19,196 bases of DNA from NCBI GenBank assembly GCA_947427985.1, contig CANEKB010000012.1, forward strand, positions 1-19,196, in the 5' to 3' direction. Every line of letters starts with the position of its first letter. Positions within the stretch are counted from its first letter, which is position 1. The translations under genes and the position numbers were made by a program. The notes below the pieces were generated by a model. It searched no databases. It was not told the origin of the DNA and saw nothing but the letters and a program-made list of their open reading frames with translations. The stretch comes from an uncultured Candidatus Saccharibacteria bacterium (GTDB lineage Bacteria > Patescibacteriota > Saccharimonadia > Saccharimonadales > Saccharimonadaceae). Positions 1-6,030 of this stretch are shown in pieces.

Positions 1-2
1 GG

Positions 3-1070
3 ATGACACAGAACTTAGCATTAGATATACCAGCCGAAGGATTAACTAGTGAGCTGACGGCTTTACGAGAAGGAGTAGAGAGTTGGAAACCAGAAGAAGG
101 GACTCGTGTAGTAGCTAATATGACGGAAGAGGAGAAGTTAAAGAGGTTTACGATAGAGGAATGTGCAAACTTGACGGGAGATGAGGAGCTGAATGTCTGC
201 CTCAACGAAAACGCAGGATACTCGTGGAATGAAGGGAATTATGTCTTAGTGATGCCAGCTGCAACTGGTATTGCGCAGCTACGTAGCGTTTCTATAGATG
301 CAAATAAAGGCGGATTAAGCGGGCTTGCTTTAATGGCTAACATTCCCGAAGGTATAGATGAAGATAGGCTTTATGACGGAGTACCGATTATGAATGTAGA
401 GGGGTGGACAGCTTCTGGCGATCCCGATTTTACTACAAAGTCTGAATATGAAACTGAGACTGGGGCGACTGCGACGAAAACTGTTGGTTGGACAATTGAT
501 CCAGCTACGAGACATTACGACTCGCATTATTTGGCAGGCAATTACTATCAGTGGCTAGCTGCGACAGCTCAAACTACAAAAGATGGGGATACGATGGCCG
601 AGTATGGGAAAGTTGTGGACGGTAGCATTTGCCCTAAGAATTGGCAACTACCGTTAGCGGGGGATTCTCATGCGCAAAGTACTGGTAGCTATTATAATTT
701 ATTCACTTACTATGTGGGCGATGAGGTGTTGAAAAGTGCTGCAGTAAAGGATGCCTATGCGTATACCACTACACCAATTCCGGGAACTGATTTGGTGACT
801 GGGGATCCAATCTTTCTCTCGCCAATTCGTGAGGTGCGTATGGGGCAAATTGATTTCCAAGACTATACTCAAGGGATAGACAAAGGTCTAAGCCCTGACG
901 GTTTTATTCTTGCGACTGGCAATACTATTACGCAATCCTCATCAGTTGTCTATGGACCAGGTAAGGCAATCTCAGCGTTAAGCTCAGATACTAGGGGCAT
1001 CGGTCTATCGCAAGGAAACAATAGAAATCGCGGACTTGGTGTTCGTTGTCTAGTTCATCTTGCTGATTAA
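3..1070 (+). CDS. FISUMP-domain (lectin-like) surface protein, 5' truncated by window edge
   Basis: This is the C-terminal 355 residues of a protein with the Fibrobacter-succinogenes-major-paralogous (FISUMP, TIGR02145-like) domain, a C-type-lectin-like/formylglycine-enzyme-like fold. Visible hallmarks are MTQNLALDI at the start (normally preceded by W; the first two window bases GG would complete TGG), GNYYQWLAATA (residues 179-189), ICPKNWQLP (209-217), FILATG (301-306) and the closing GLGVRCL (344-350). The first ATG is therefore probably internal and the gene extends upstream. FISUMP proteins are usually secreted or surface-anchored; no signal peptide can be seen in this fragment. The segment between FILATG and GVRCL corresponds to the variable part carried by the silent cassettes nearby, but the DNA flanking it differs from theirs (only about ten bases around CGTTGTCTAG match), so this copy is a paralogue rather than their obvious recipient. 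The ligand is unknown. Confidence 0.8.
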   Translation: MTQNLALDIPAEGLTSELTALREGVESWKPEEGTRVVANMTEEEKLKRFTIEECANLTGDEELNVCLNENAGYSWNEGNYVLVMPAATGIAQLRSVSIDANKGGLSGLALMANIPEGIDEDRLYDGVPIMNVEGWTASGDPDFTTKSEYETETGATATKTVGWTIDPATRHYDSHYLAGNYYQWLAATAQTTKDGDTMAEYGKVVDGSICPKNWQLPLAGDSHAQSTGSYYNLFTYYVGDEVLKSAAVKDAYAYTTTPIPGTDLVTGDPIFLSPIREVRMGQIDFQDYTQGIDKGLSPDGFILATGNTITQSSSVVYGPGKAISALSSDTRGIGLSQGNNRNRGLGVRCLVHLAD

Positions 1071-1098
1071 CCATGATTGGCTAGCACCTTGATATCTC

Positions 1099-1205
1099 GG
1101 GGCGCCAAACGCCGTGTTGTCACTAGGGTAAAGTTTAGCTTCATAGCTAAGTACCTTTACTGCTTATTGTAATACTCAAGTTGGTGACACGGCGCTTGGC
1201 GCCCC
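1099..1205. repeat. Long imperfect hairpin between FISUMP gene and cassette pair 1
   Basis: Arms of about 22-25 bp (1099-1123 and 1184-1205) are complementary apart from a 3-base bulge and one G/T difference. They share GTGAC, ACGGCG and TTGGCGCCCC elements. A small inner stem TAGCT-TCAT-AGCTA sits in the 60-nt loop region, with GTAAAG/CTTTAC around it. There is no T-run, so it is not a textbook terminator. It ends 5 bases before the first cassette's 3' block. It could insulate the cassette from transcription of the upstream gene, be a miniature element, or be a folded recombination site. Confidence 0.6.
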
Positions 1206-1209
1206 ACTC

Positions 1210-1253
1210 TTCATCCTCCCTTGATTACTCTATATGGCTAGACAACGGAGGGA
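1210..1253 (-). repeat. Conserved 3' block of cassette (copy 1)
   Basis: This copy of the ~42-bp conserved cassette end carries TCCCTCCGTTGTCTAGCC, the stop region and the trailing GGGAGGATGAA. A 2-base TA insertion turns ATAGAG into ATATAG, giving an early stop. The block has inner dyad arms CCTCCGTTG / CAAGGGAGG. Confidence 0.9.
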
Positions 1254-1409
1254 GAAGCCCCAGTAAAGTTCATTGAGGGCTGGGTAAATCCCGGTATCTA
1301 TAACTAATTGTATTCTATTGTTGCTCCAATAGAGGCTATAGTAGGCTGCACTGTAGAAAGTTCCCCTATAGCCTATGAGTATGCTTGGATGTCCGCTACG
1401 GACGAAGAA
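1230..1409 (-). other. Silent variable cassette P1-left (FISUMP C-terminal segment)
   Basis: Read on the minus strand from 1409, this is an uninterrupted 59-codon frame that begins FFVRSGHPS, contains YYSLYWSNN and ends WGFSLRCLAI-stop. There is no start codon or Shine-Dalgarno at its head, so it cannot be expressed alone. The middle differs completely from the other cassettes, while FVRSG and SLRCLAI are shared at both DNA and protein level. The 5' core reads GTCCGTAGCGG (one change from the usual GTCCGCAGCGG). The 2-base insertion near the stop removes the final Glu. It stands head to head with P1-right, 43 bases apart. It is inferred to be a donor for recombination into an expressed FISUMP gene. 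Confidence 0.85.
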
Positions 1410-1452
1410 AAGTGTGTTTTGTGCTCCTATTTTTTGAAACTTTGAAGCTGGT

Positions 1453-1683
1453 TTCGTCCGCAGCGGGTTTACTAGTAATCTAGAGCGAGCTAGTTGGGAC
1501 CCACATACTAGTTATAAGCATGCTATAATATTTTCCGGTATGGCAGGGTATCTAAGCACGAGTTATGCTAGCGAATACCTAGAAATATTCTACGCTCCAA
1601 ACTTCACCGATGACGTCTATACGGCTAGCCATCCCCATCAACGTCACTTTGGCTTCTCCCTCCGTTGTCTAGCCATAGAGTAA
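1453..1683 (+). other. Silent variable cassette P1-right (FISUMP C-terminal segment)
   Basis: This open frame of 76 codons starts FVRSGFTSN (DNA TTCGTCCGCAGCGGG) and ends HFGFSLRCLAIE-stop. It is the longest cassette in the window. The interior is rich in Tyr, Ser, His and Asn and unlike the other copies; it has no stops, as expected if the frame is periodically selected after transfer into an expressed gene. There is no initiation signal at its head. An internal TGCTATAAT resembles a promoter but is simply cassette coding sequence. Divergent from P1-left. Confidence 0.85.
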
Positions 1684-1699
1684 TCTAAGGGAGGATGAA
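1657..1699 (+). repeat. Conserved 3' block of cassette (copy 2)
   Basis: TCCCTCCGTTGTCTAGCC through the TAA stop to GGGAGGATGAA. One extra base (TCTAAGGG instead of TCAAGGG) lies after the stop, where coding constraint no longer applies. Confidence 0.9.
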
Positions 1700-1748
1700 A
1701 GAAAGCAAAAATGGAGTCTAACTCCGTGCTATACCAATCTTATCAACG

Positions 1749-1787
1749 AAAAAGCCCCAAATCGGCCAGATGGCTAAATTGGGGCTG
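1749..1787 (-). terminator. Rho-independent terminator (best for minus strand)
   Basis: Stem AGCCCCAA (1753-1760) / TTGGGGCT (1779-1786), with an inner GCC-AGAT-GGC stem. On the minus strand it is followed by five T's, so it fits as the end of the minus-strand unit containing the 31-aa mini-gene and possibly dsbA. The plus side also has TTTT a few bases on, so it may work both ways and shield cassette pair 1. Confidence 0.75.
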
Positions 1788-1803
1788 GTTTTAGCGTATT
1801 AAA

Positions 1804-1899
1804 CTAGAACTTTGGCTCGATCTCGATGAATTCCTGCCATGGTGCTGGCGGGAAAATTCGCTCGCGACGCGAACCGGGACGTTTGGGTTTGCTACGCAT
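1804..1899 (-). CDS. Possible 31-aa basic small protein
   Basis: An ATG at 1899 opens a 31-codon frame ending TAG. It is preceded by AGGAGA at a short, workable spacing and followed about 17 bases later by a strong terminator. The peptide starts MRSKPKRPGSRRERIF and continues with PPAPWQEF and an acidic tail; the first 14 residues are strongly basic. An overlapping ATG four bases upstream gives only MNA-stop. I do not recognise the family. It lies downstream of the DsbA-like gene on the same strand. The case rests on ribosome binding site, terminator and spacing alone. Confidence 0.45.
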   Translation of the reverse strand: MRSKPKRPGSRRERIFPPAPWQEFIEIEPKF

Positions 1900-2023
1900 T
1901 CATTCTCCTGTTTAAGTTCGGTTGCATCGGGCTAGCAGCAAAAGGGCTAATCGACCTAATCCTCAGCAACTTACTCTATGATAGCAAACCATGGCCGGTT
2001 AGGCAAGCGTAAGCGTGTCAAAA

Positions 2024-2740
2024 TTACTTCTCAATACCCTGTTCAGCAAGCTGTTTGTCTATTTCGGTGCGTAAGTTCTCTAGGAATTTTTCGACCGTAA
2101 TATCGCGTTGGCTCACTAGGACATCACCTACGTAAAAAGTCGGCGTCCAAGAAATCTTCTTTTCATCGGCCACCCCCGCATCAAAACTAATTTTTTGGGA
2201 AACTTCCTTGCTCCCCATATCCTCACGGAACTGCGCAAGATCGCCTTTACCACCAGAAGCCTTCGTAAAATACTCCTCAAACTGACTTTGGCGCTGCTGG
2301 ACGTCCGAGTAATACCAATCGTTTTGATTTGTGAAAAGCAAATCCTTATATTCTTGCCAGTACCCCTGTTTAGCAGCTGCAAGCGCCGCCGACGCTGCCG
2401 CAGTACCATTCTGGTGATAATCCATAATTTCTGTCCGGAAAACTACTGCAACTTTTCCATCATATTCTTCGACTAGGGCATTAATTTTTGGATTCATTGG
2501 TGCACAGGCAGTACACTGATAATCACCATATTCAAAGATTTTGACTGGAGCGTCAGGATTACCCTCAATCAGCTCCTCAATACCACCGCTATTTTCGTCG
2601 GCCGGGATTACTGCACTAAGATTATATTGGCTATAATCAATTCGGTTCGCTGTCGACGACCAAATCACTAGCCCAACTAGCGCTGCTATCAAAACCGCCA
2701 CAATAATTATTGTTCTCTTGTCTGTCGATCTTCTATCCAT
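2024..2740 (-). CDS. DsbA/thioredoxin-like, membrane-anchored thiol oxidoreductase
   Basis: A 238-aa protein starting MDRRSTDKR, with one N-terminal membrane segment (about residues 10-28) and then an extracytoplasmic thioredoxin-fold domain. The active site is CTAC (residues 76-79) in EYGDYQCTAC, and the cis-proline loop is TPTF (199-202). This matches the DsbA-like DSBA/thioredoxin_4 family found in actinobacteria and Patescibacteria, which introduces or rearranges disulfides in exported proteins. I chose the ATG at 2740 over the one nine codons upstream because it falls exactly at the predicted transcription start of the TATAAT at 2752-2747. It is divergent from the CBS-domain gene and shares its palindromic -10. 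Possible clients include exported cysteine-containing surface proteins such as the FISUMP protein (inference). Confidence 0.85.
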   Translation of the reverse strand: MDRRSTDKRTIIIVAVLIAALVGLVIWSSTANRIDYSQYNLSAVIPADENSGGIEELIEGNPDAPVKIFEYGDYQCTACAPMNPKINALVEEYDGKVAVVFRTEIMDYHQNGTAAASAALAAAKQGYWQEYKDLLFTNQNDWYYSDVQQRQSQFEEYFTKASGGKGDLAQFREDMGSKEVSQKISFDAGVADEKKISWTPTFYVGDVLVSQRDITVEKFLENLRTEIDKQLAEQGIEK

Positions 2741-2742
2741 GA

Positions 2743-2752
2743 TATAATTATA
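2743..2752. promoter_or_regulatory. Shared palindromic bidirectional -10 (TATAATTATA)
   Basis: The perfect 10-bp palindrome gives a TATAAT on each strand. Counting seven bases from each -10 puts +1 exactly on the A of the minus start codon (2740) and the A of the plus start codon (2755), implying two leaderless transcripts that compete for, or share, one site. No convincing -35 is visible on either side. Confidence 0.7.
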
Positions 2753-2754
2753 GC

Positions 2755-3669
2755 ATGAGTGAGGCAATGAAAAATCTAAAAGCTAGTGCACTTCGCCTCG
2801 CGAAGTCTATCGGTCGTGGGATGAAAACTGTCGCGCTAACTGTAGGACGGGGAATCGCCATCTTTATGCGCAACCTTAAGCAACTATTTCATAAAATCCA
2901 TCTGGGACTTCGTAAATTTCATCGCGGCAACATGCGCCGATTTACTAAATGGGCTGATCCACATCTTGAAAAATATCGTATCACTAAAAAATCCCCTGAG
3001 GACATCGCCAAATCGTCAGCGCTTGAGACAACTGAGCCTATTATAACAGACGTTATAATGGAAAAATCGTCTCCCGAACAAGACCCGAACAAGGCTCCCG
3101 TTCCCACTCAATCCGAGCTCTGCGCTCCAAGATCCCAATCCGACTTTCTTAAAATTCTCCAAATGACGCCACGCGAAGTCCTGGATTACCGTGCCAGACA
3201 AATTATCACTATGGCTTTCCAACTACCCAAGACCCACGCAAGCGACCTTATGGTACCAAAATCCAAAATCACCTATGTCCACGACGACGAAGTACTCGGA
3301 CCGCTTACGCTTGATCGCCTTTACAAAACTGGTTTTGATCATTTTCCAGTCGTCGACAAAAAAGAAAACGTCATCGGCACAATCCATACTACCAGTTTTA
3401 ACAACCTCGAAATCAAAGAAACCAGCGTCGTGCGCGAAATTCTTGATCCCGGAATCTACTATATTCGTAGTGATTACACGCTTGAACAAGTTTTAGCAGC
3501 CTTTCTGCGCGTGAACTGCTACTTCTTTCTGGTAGTAGATCATTATGGACGAACAGTCGGCATGCTAACCTTCGCACGATTAATTAGCTTTCTTTTCGGA
3601 GATACTATTACCGATCATTTTCAGCAAGACAATGATCGACTTGCCGTAGCTAAGCGGAGAGAAAAATAA
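2755..3669 (+). CDS. CBS-domain pair protein (CorC/HlyC-like) with basic N-terminus
   Basis: A 304-aa protein. Residues 1-75 are strongly basic with amphipathic helices, including a repeated aromatic/Lys pattern, which suggests membrane-surface or nucleic-acid contact. Residues 80-130 are a low-complexity linker. About 160-285 form two CBS motifs: HASDLMVPKSKITYV, HFPVVDKKENVIGTIHTTSF, then LEQVLAAFLRVNCYFFLVVD and GRTVGMLTF. CBS pairs usually bind adenine nucleotides and regulate a partner. The DLMVP signature resembles the CorC/HlyC haemolysin family, but the DUF21 membrane domain is absent. The stop overlaps the radA start (TAATG), so the two are translationally coupled. The ATG at 2755 coincides with predicted +1, hence leaderless. 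Confidence 0.75.
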   Translation: MSEAMKNLKASALRLAKSIGRGMKTVALTVGRGIAIFMRNLKQLFHKIHLGLRKFHRGNMRRFTKWADPHLEKYRITKKSPEDIAKSSALETTEPIITDVIMEKSSPEQDPNKAPVPTQSELCAPRSQSDFLKILQMTPREVLDYRARQIITMAFQLPKTHASDLMVPKSKITYVHDDEVLGPLTLDRLYKTGFDHFPVVDKKENVIGTIHTTSFNNLEIKETSVVREILDPGIYYIRSDYTLEQVLAAFLRVNCYFFLVVDHYGRTVGMLTFARLISFLFGDTITDHFQQDNDRLAVAKRREK

Positions 3670-5027
3670 TGGCTAAGTCTCATGTCCAGTTCACCTGTCA
3701 GCAGTGCGGCGCAATTTACAAAAACTGGACCGGACGCTGCACAAAATGTGGCGCTTGGAGCTCGCTTATACAACAATTTGATGACAACTCACGCGACGAA
3801 AAGTCCGCCGTTGGTCGGGCACAGACCTCCGGAAAAACTCTAGAGTATGTCTCAATCAACGATCTAGAGGCATCGGATGATCGCGAACGTCTGCATACCG
3901 GGTTTAAGGATCTCGATGCGGTGCTTGGTGGCGGTATTTTGCAGGGGTCGGTTTCGCTACTTGCGGGTCAACCCGGTATTGGTAAATCTACTTTGCTTAT
4001 GCAAATTTGCGCCGAACTAGCTAAACAGCGTCCGGTGCTTTATGTTTCTGGCGAGGAATCAGCCGGTCAGGTCAAACTCCGCGCAATTCGTCTCGGTGCC
4101 GAATCGCCGAATCTCAAATTTGCCAGTTCTACCAGTGCTAATGACGTTGCTAAAACTATTGAAAGCGGCGAATTCGACGTCGTTATTGTCGACTCCATCC
4201 AGACCCTAACGCTAGCCGAAATTGCCTCTGCTCCAGGCGGTATTTCCCAGGTCACGAACTGCGGCAACATTATTATCCGAGCCGCCAAACTCTCCGGCAC
4301 GGCGGTGATTATTGTTGGCCATGTCACAAAAGAGGGAACTTTAGCCGGTCCGAAAGTCCTCGAACATCTAGTCGACGTCGTACTACAATTTGAAGGTGAT
4401 CGCTATGGCGGATTCAAAATCGTCCGCGCCATCAAGAATCGCTTCGGCTCTACGACTGAAGCCGCAATTTTTGAAATGAATCAACAAGGTCTCGCTGAAG
4501 TTGAAAACCCTTCCGCTGCCCTACTTGCCGAACGTCAAAATACCGACGGATCAATTATCCTCGCGACGCTCGAAGGTACTCGGCCAATTCTGGTCGAAAT
4601 TCAGGCACTCGTTACCCCTACTAACTTCGGTTATCCGAAACGCACTAGCTCTGGCTTTGACATTAACCGGTTGAATTTACTTATCGCCGTGGTCGAGCGC
4701 CGCACAAAACTCAAGCTTAGCGACAAAGATGTCTTCATTAATGTTGTTGGTGGCCTACGTGTACAAGATTCAGCTGCCGATCTCGCCATCTGCCTCGCGA
4801 TCGCTTCAGCCGTGGCTGGACGAAAATTGGCGGAAGATTTTGTGGTTTTTGGTGAGGTTGGGCTTGGTGGCGAAATTCGCTCCGCCTTTCGCCCCGACCA
4901 ACGAATCTCCGAGGCTAAGAAGCTGGGCTTTTCGCATGCCATTGCCCCTGCCACCGTTCACGACAGCTTCGTCATCCCCGTCAAAGACTTAAGAACAACC
5001 CTAATCGAATATGTCAATGAACGCTAA
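3669..5027 (+). CDS. radA: DNA repair protein RadA (Sms)
   Basis: A 452-aa protein of full family length. It has an N-terminal zinc finger with cysteines 10, 13, 24 and 27, Walker A GQPGIGKST (100-108), Walker B VVIVDSIQTL (171-180), the RadA signature KNRFG (256-260) and a C-terminal Lon-protease-like domain. RadA is a hexameric RecA-family helicase that drives branch migration of recombination intermediates and supports repair and transformation. It starts inside the stop codon of the CBS gene and is followed by ruvC, so three recombination genes (radA, ruvC, ruvA) lie within 3 kb. Given the silent cassettes in this window, these general factors could take part in cassette transfer, but nothing here shows a dedicated role. 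Confidence 0.97.
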   Translation: MAKSHVQFTCQQCGAIYKNWTGRCTKCGAWSSLIQQFDDNSRDEKSAVGRAQTSGKTLEYVSINDLEASDDRERLHTGFKDLDAVLGGGILQGSVSLLAGQPGIGKSTLLMQICAELAKQRPVLYVSGEESAGQVKLRAIRLGAESPNLKFASSTSANDVAKTIESGEFDVVIVDSIQTLTLAEIASAPGGISQVTNCGNIIIRAAKLSGTAVIIVGHVTKEGTLAGPKVLEHLVDVVLQFEGDRYGGFKIVRAIKNRFGSTTEAAIFEMNQQGLAEVENPSAALLAERQNTDGSIILATLEGTRPILVEIQALVTPTNFGYPKRTSSGFDINRLNLLIAVVERRTKLKLSDKDVFINVVGGLRVQDSAADLAICLAIASAVAGRKLAEDFVVFGEVGLGGEIRSAFRPDQRISEAKKLGFSHAIAPATVHDSFVIPVKDLRTTLIEYVNER

Positions 5028-5038
5028 CTACTCTTATG

Positions 5039-5122
5039 CTTTTCGAGAGGATCCGGACTTACGAGGAGGAAGAGCGCGCCATACCCGTGACGACGGGATA
5101 TGGCGACGCGCCTCGAGAAAAG
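5039..5122. repeat. Large hairpin upstream of ruvC
   Basis: Outer arms CTTTTCGAGAGG (5039-5050) and CCTCGAGAAAAG (5111-5122) pair at 10 of 12 positions. A strong inner hairpin is built from GCGC, GCCATA and CCCG paired with CGGG, ATATGGC and GCGC around a TGACGA loop, and 20-odd unpaired bases lie on one side. There is no T-run on either strand, so it is not a simple terminator for radA. It ends about 35 bases before the ruvC start and could be a 5'-leader structure or RNA processing site. Confidence 0.55.
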
Positions 5123-5156
5123 ACGTAAGAGCAGTTGCCGTTTGGAGGCATATTTT

Positions 5157-5621
5157 ATGAGAATTCTAGGAATCGATCCCGGCACTGGCATCTGTGGTTT
5201 CGGCGTAATCGAAGGGACGACGGCAATTGACTACGGCGTAATTTCAACTCCGCCGCACACGCCTTTACCTGATCGTCTTGAGGATATTTATAATTCACTT
5301 CACGAAATTATCAAACAAGATCGTCCAGAAGTTATGGCAATTGAAAAACTCTTTTTTAAGCAAAATATTACCACCGGTATTTCAGTCGCTGAGGCGCGCG
5401 GTATTTGTCTGCTAGTTGCCAAGCAGTGCGGCTTACCTATTTATGAATACGCGCCAAACCAAATTAAAATGGCTATTGCTGGAGATGGGCATGCCCATAA
5501 GGCCCAAATGCAAGAAATGGTTCGGCTGCATTTTAAGCTCAAAACCGCGCCAAAACCTGACGATGCTGCCGACGCGCTTGCTGTAGCAATTGTTCATTCG
5601 TTTGTCTCAAAGAGCCAATAA
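5157..5621 (+). CDS. ruvC: Holliday junction resolvase RuvC
   Basis: A 154-aa protein. The start at 5157 gives the canonical MRILGIDPGTG and is preceded by GGAGG with 9-nt spacing; the longer upstream frame overlaps the hairpin and is rejected. RNase-H-fold acidic residues are visible at D7, E63 (AIEKLFF), D135 and D138 (DDAADALAVAI). RuvC cuts four-way junctions symmetrically in concert with RuvAB. ruvA follows after one small gene; ruvB is not in the window. Confidence 0.96.
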   Translation: MRILGIDPGTGICGFGVIEGTTAIDYGVISTPPHTPLPDRLEDIYNSLHEIIKQDRPEVMAIEKLFFKQNITTGISVAEARGICLLVAKQCGLPIYEYAPNQIKMAIAGDGHAHKAQMQEMVRLHFKLKTAPKPDDAADALAVAIVHSFVSKSQ

Positions 5622-5635
5622 CCAGAGTTTCAGGA

Positions 5636-5664
5636 TTGTCTTGCTAGAAAGGGTATGCTAAGAT
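5636..5664 (+). promoter_or_regulatory. Extended -10 promoter for the small secreted protein/ruvA
   Basis: TTGTCT (5636-5641), a 17-base spacer, then TGC-TAAGAT (-10 at 5659-5664). The predicted +1 is 5671, the A of the ATG, so the transcript should be leaderless. Confidence 0.6.
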
Positions 5665-5670
5665 AAGAAT

Positions 5671-6030
5671 ATGCTAAGGAAGTTATCCATGTCTCAAAAA
5701 TCTATATTCATCATTAGTGCGTTAATTACTTGTCTAGGTCTCGGTAGCGCTGTGACGCCGACCTATGCGCTCGATGAAGTATCCGACCCAGTCGTTACTA
5801 GTGAGATTGACGAGCCGACTGGTCCATCAATTGATAATGGCGAAGTCGTGACCCCACCTGACGATGAAGATGATGATACTGCTCCAGATAATACTACAAC
5901 CGACGACGAAGCGACTGACGAGACTAGTGATCCGGAAATGTGGCCAGTATACGTATCGCTCGGTGCACTCGGCGGCGCATTAATTTTAGTCATCATTATC
6001 AACCTTGCGCTCGGACGCAAGCGCAAATGA
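5671..6030 (+). CDS. Small secreted/anchored acidic low-complexity protein
   Basis: A 119-aa protein with an N-terminal signal peptide-like stretch (about residues 10-32, ending TPTYA-L), then about 55 residues very rich in Asp, Glu, Thr and Pro, a C-terminal membrane helix (about 92-113) and the basic tail GRKRK. This is the layout of a short type-I membrane protein with an acidic, probably disordered, external stalk. I do not recognise the family. Its last codons overlap ruvA in an ATGA junction, so a surface protein is translationally coupled to a recombination gene. The ATG at 5671 coincides with the predicted +1; the second ATG (residue 7) is an alternative start. Confidence 0.7.
   Translation: MLRKLSMSQKSIFIISALITCLGLGSAVTPTYALDEVSDPVVTSEIDEPTGPSIDNGEVVTPPDDEDDDTAPDNTTTDDEATDETSDPEMWPVYVSLGALGGALILVIIINLALGRKRK

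Noticed and set aside
1099..1205. Integron attC site
   Set aside because: Although it is a long imperfect hairpin, no GTTRRRY/RYYYAAC core pair or integrase is seen.
1510..1535. TGCTATAAT promoter in P1-right
   Set aside because: It is part of the cassette's variable coding sequence and has no gene behind it.
1210..1699. CRISPR array or IS element, because of repeated inverted ~42-bp sequences
   Set aside because: The repeats come in inverted pairs with a single coding-like unit each; there are no regular spacers, no transposase and no consistent target duplications.
1210..1699. Shufflon as in R64 pilV
   Set aside because: No promoter or constant N-terminal gene precedes the cassettes and no recombinase gene is adjacent, so in-place expression by inversion is not supported, though a site-specific mechanism remains possible.
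5940..6026. Longer RuvA N-terminus
   Set aside because: It reads through the preceding gene in another frame; canonical MIAHLAG begins at 6027.
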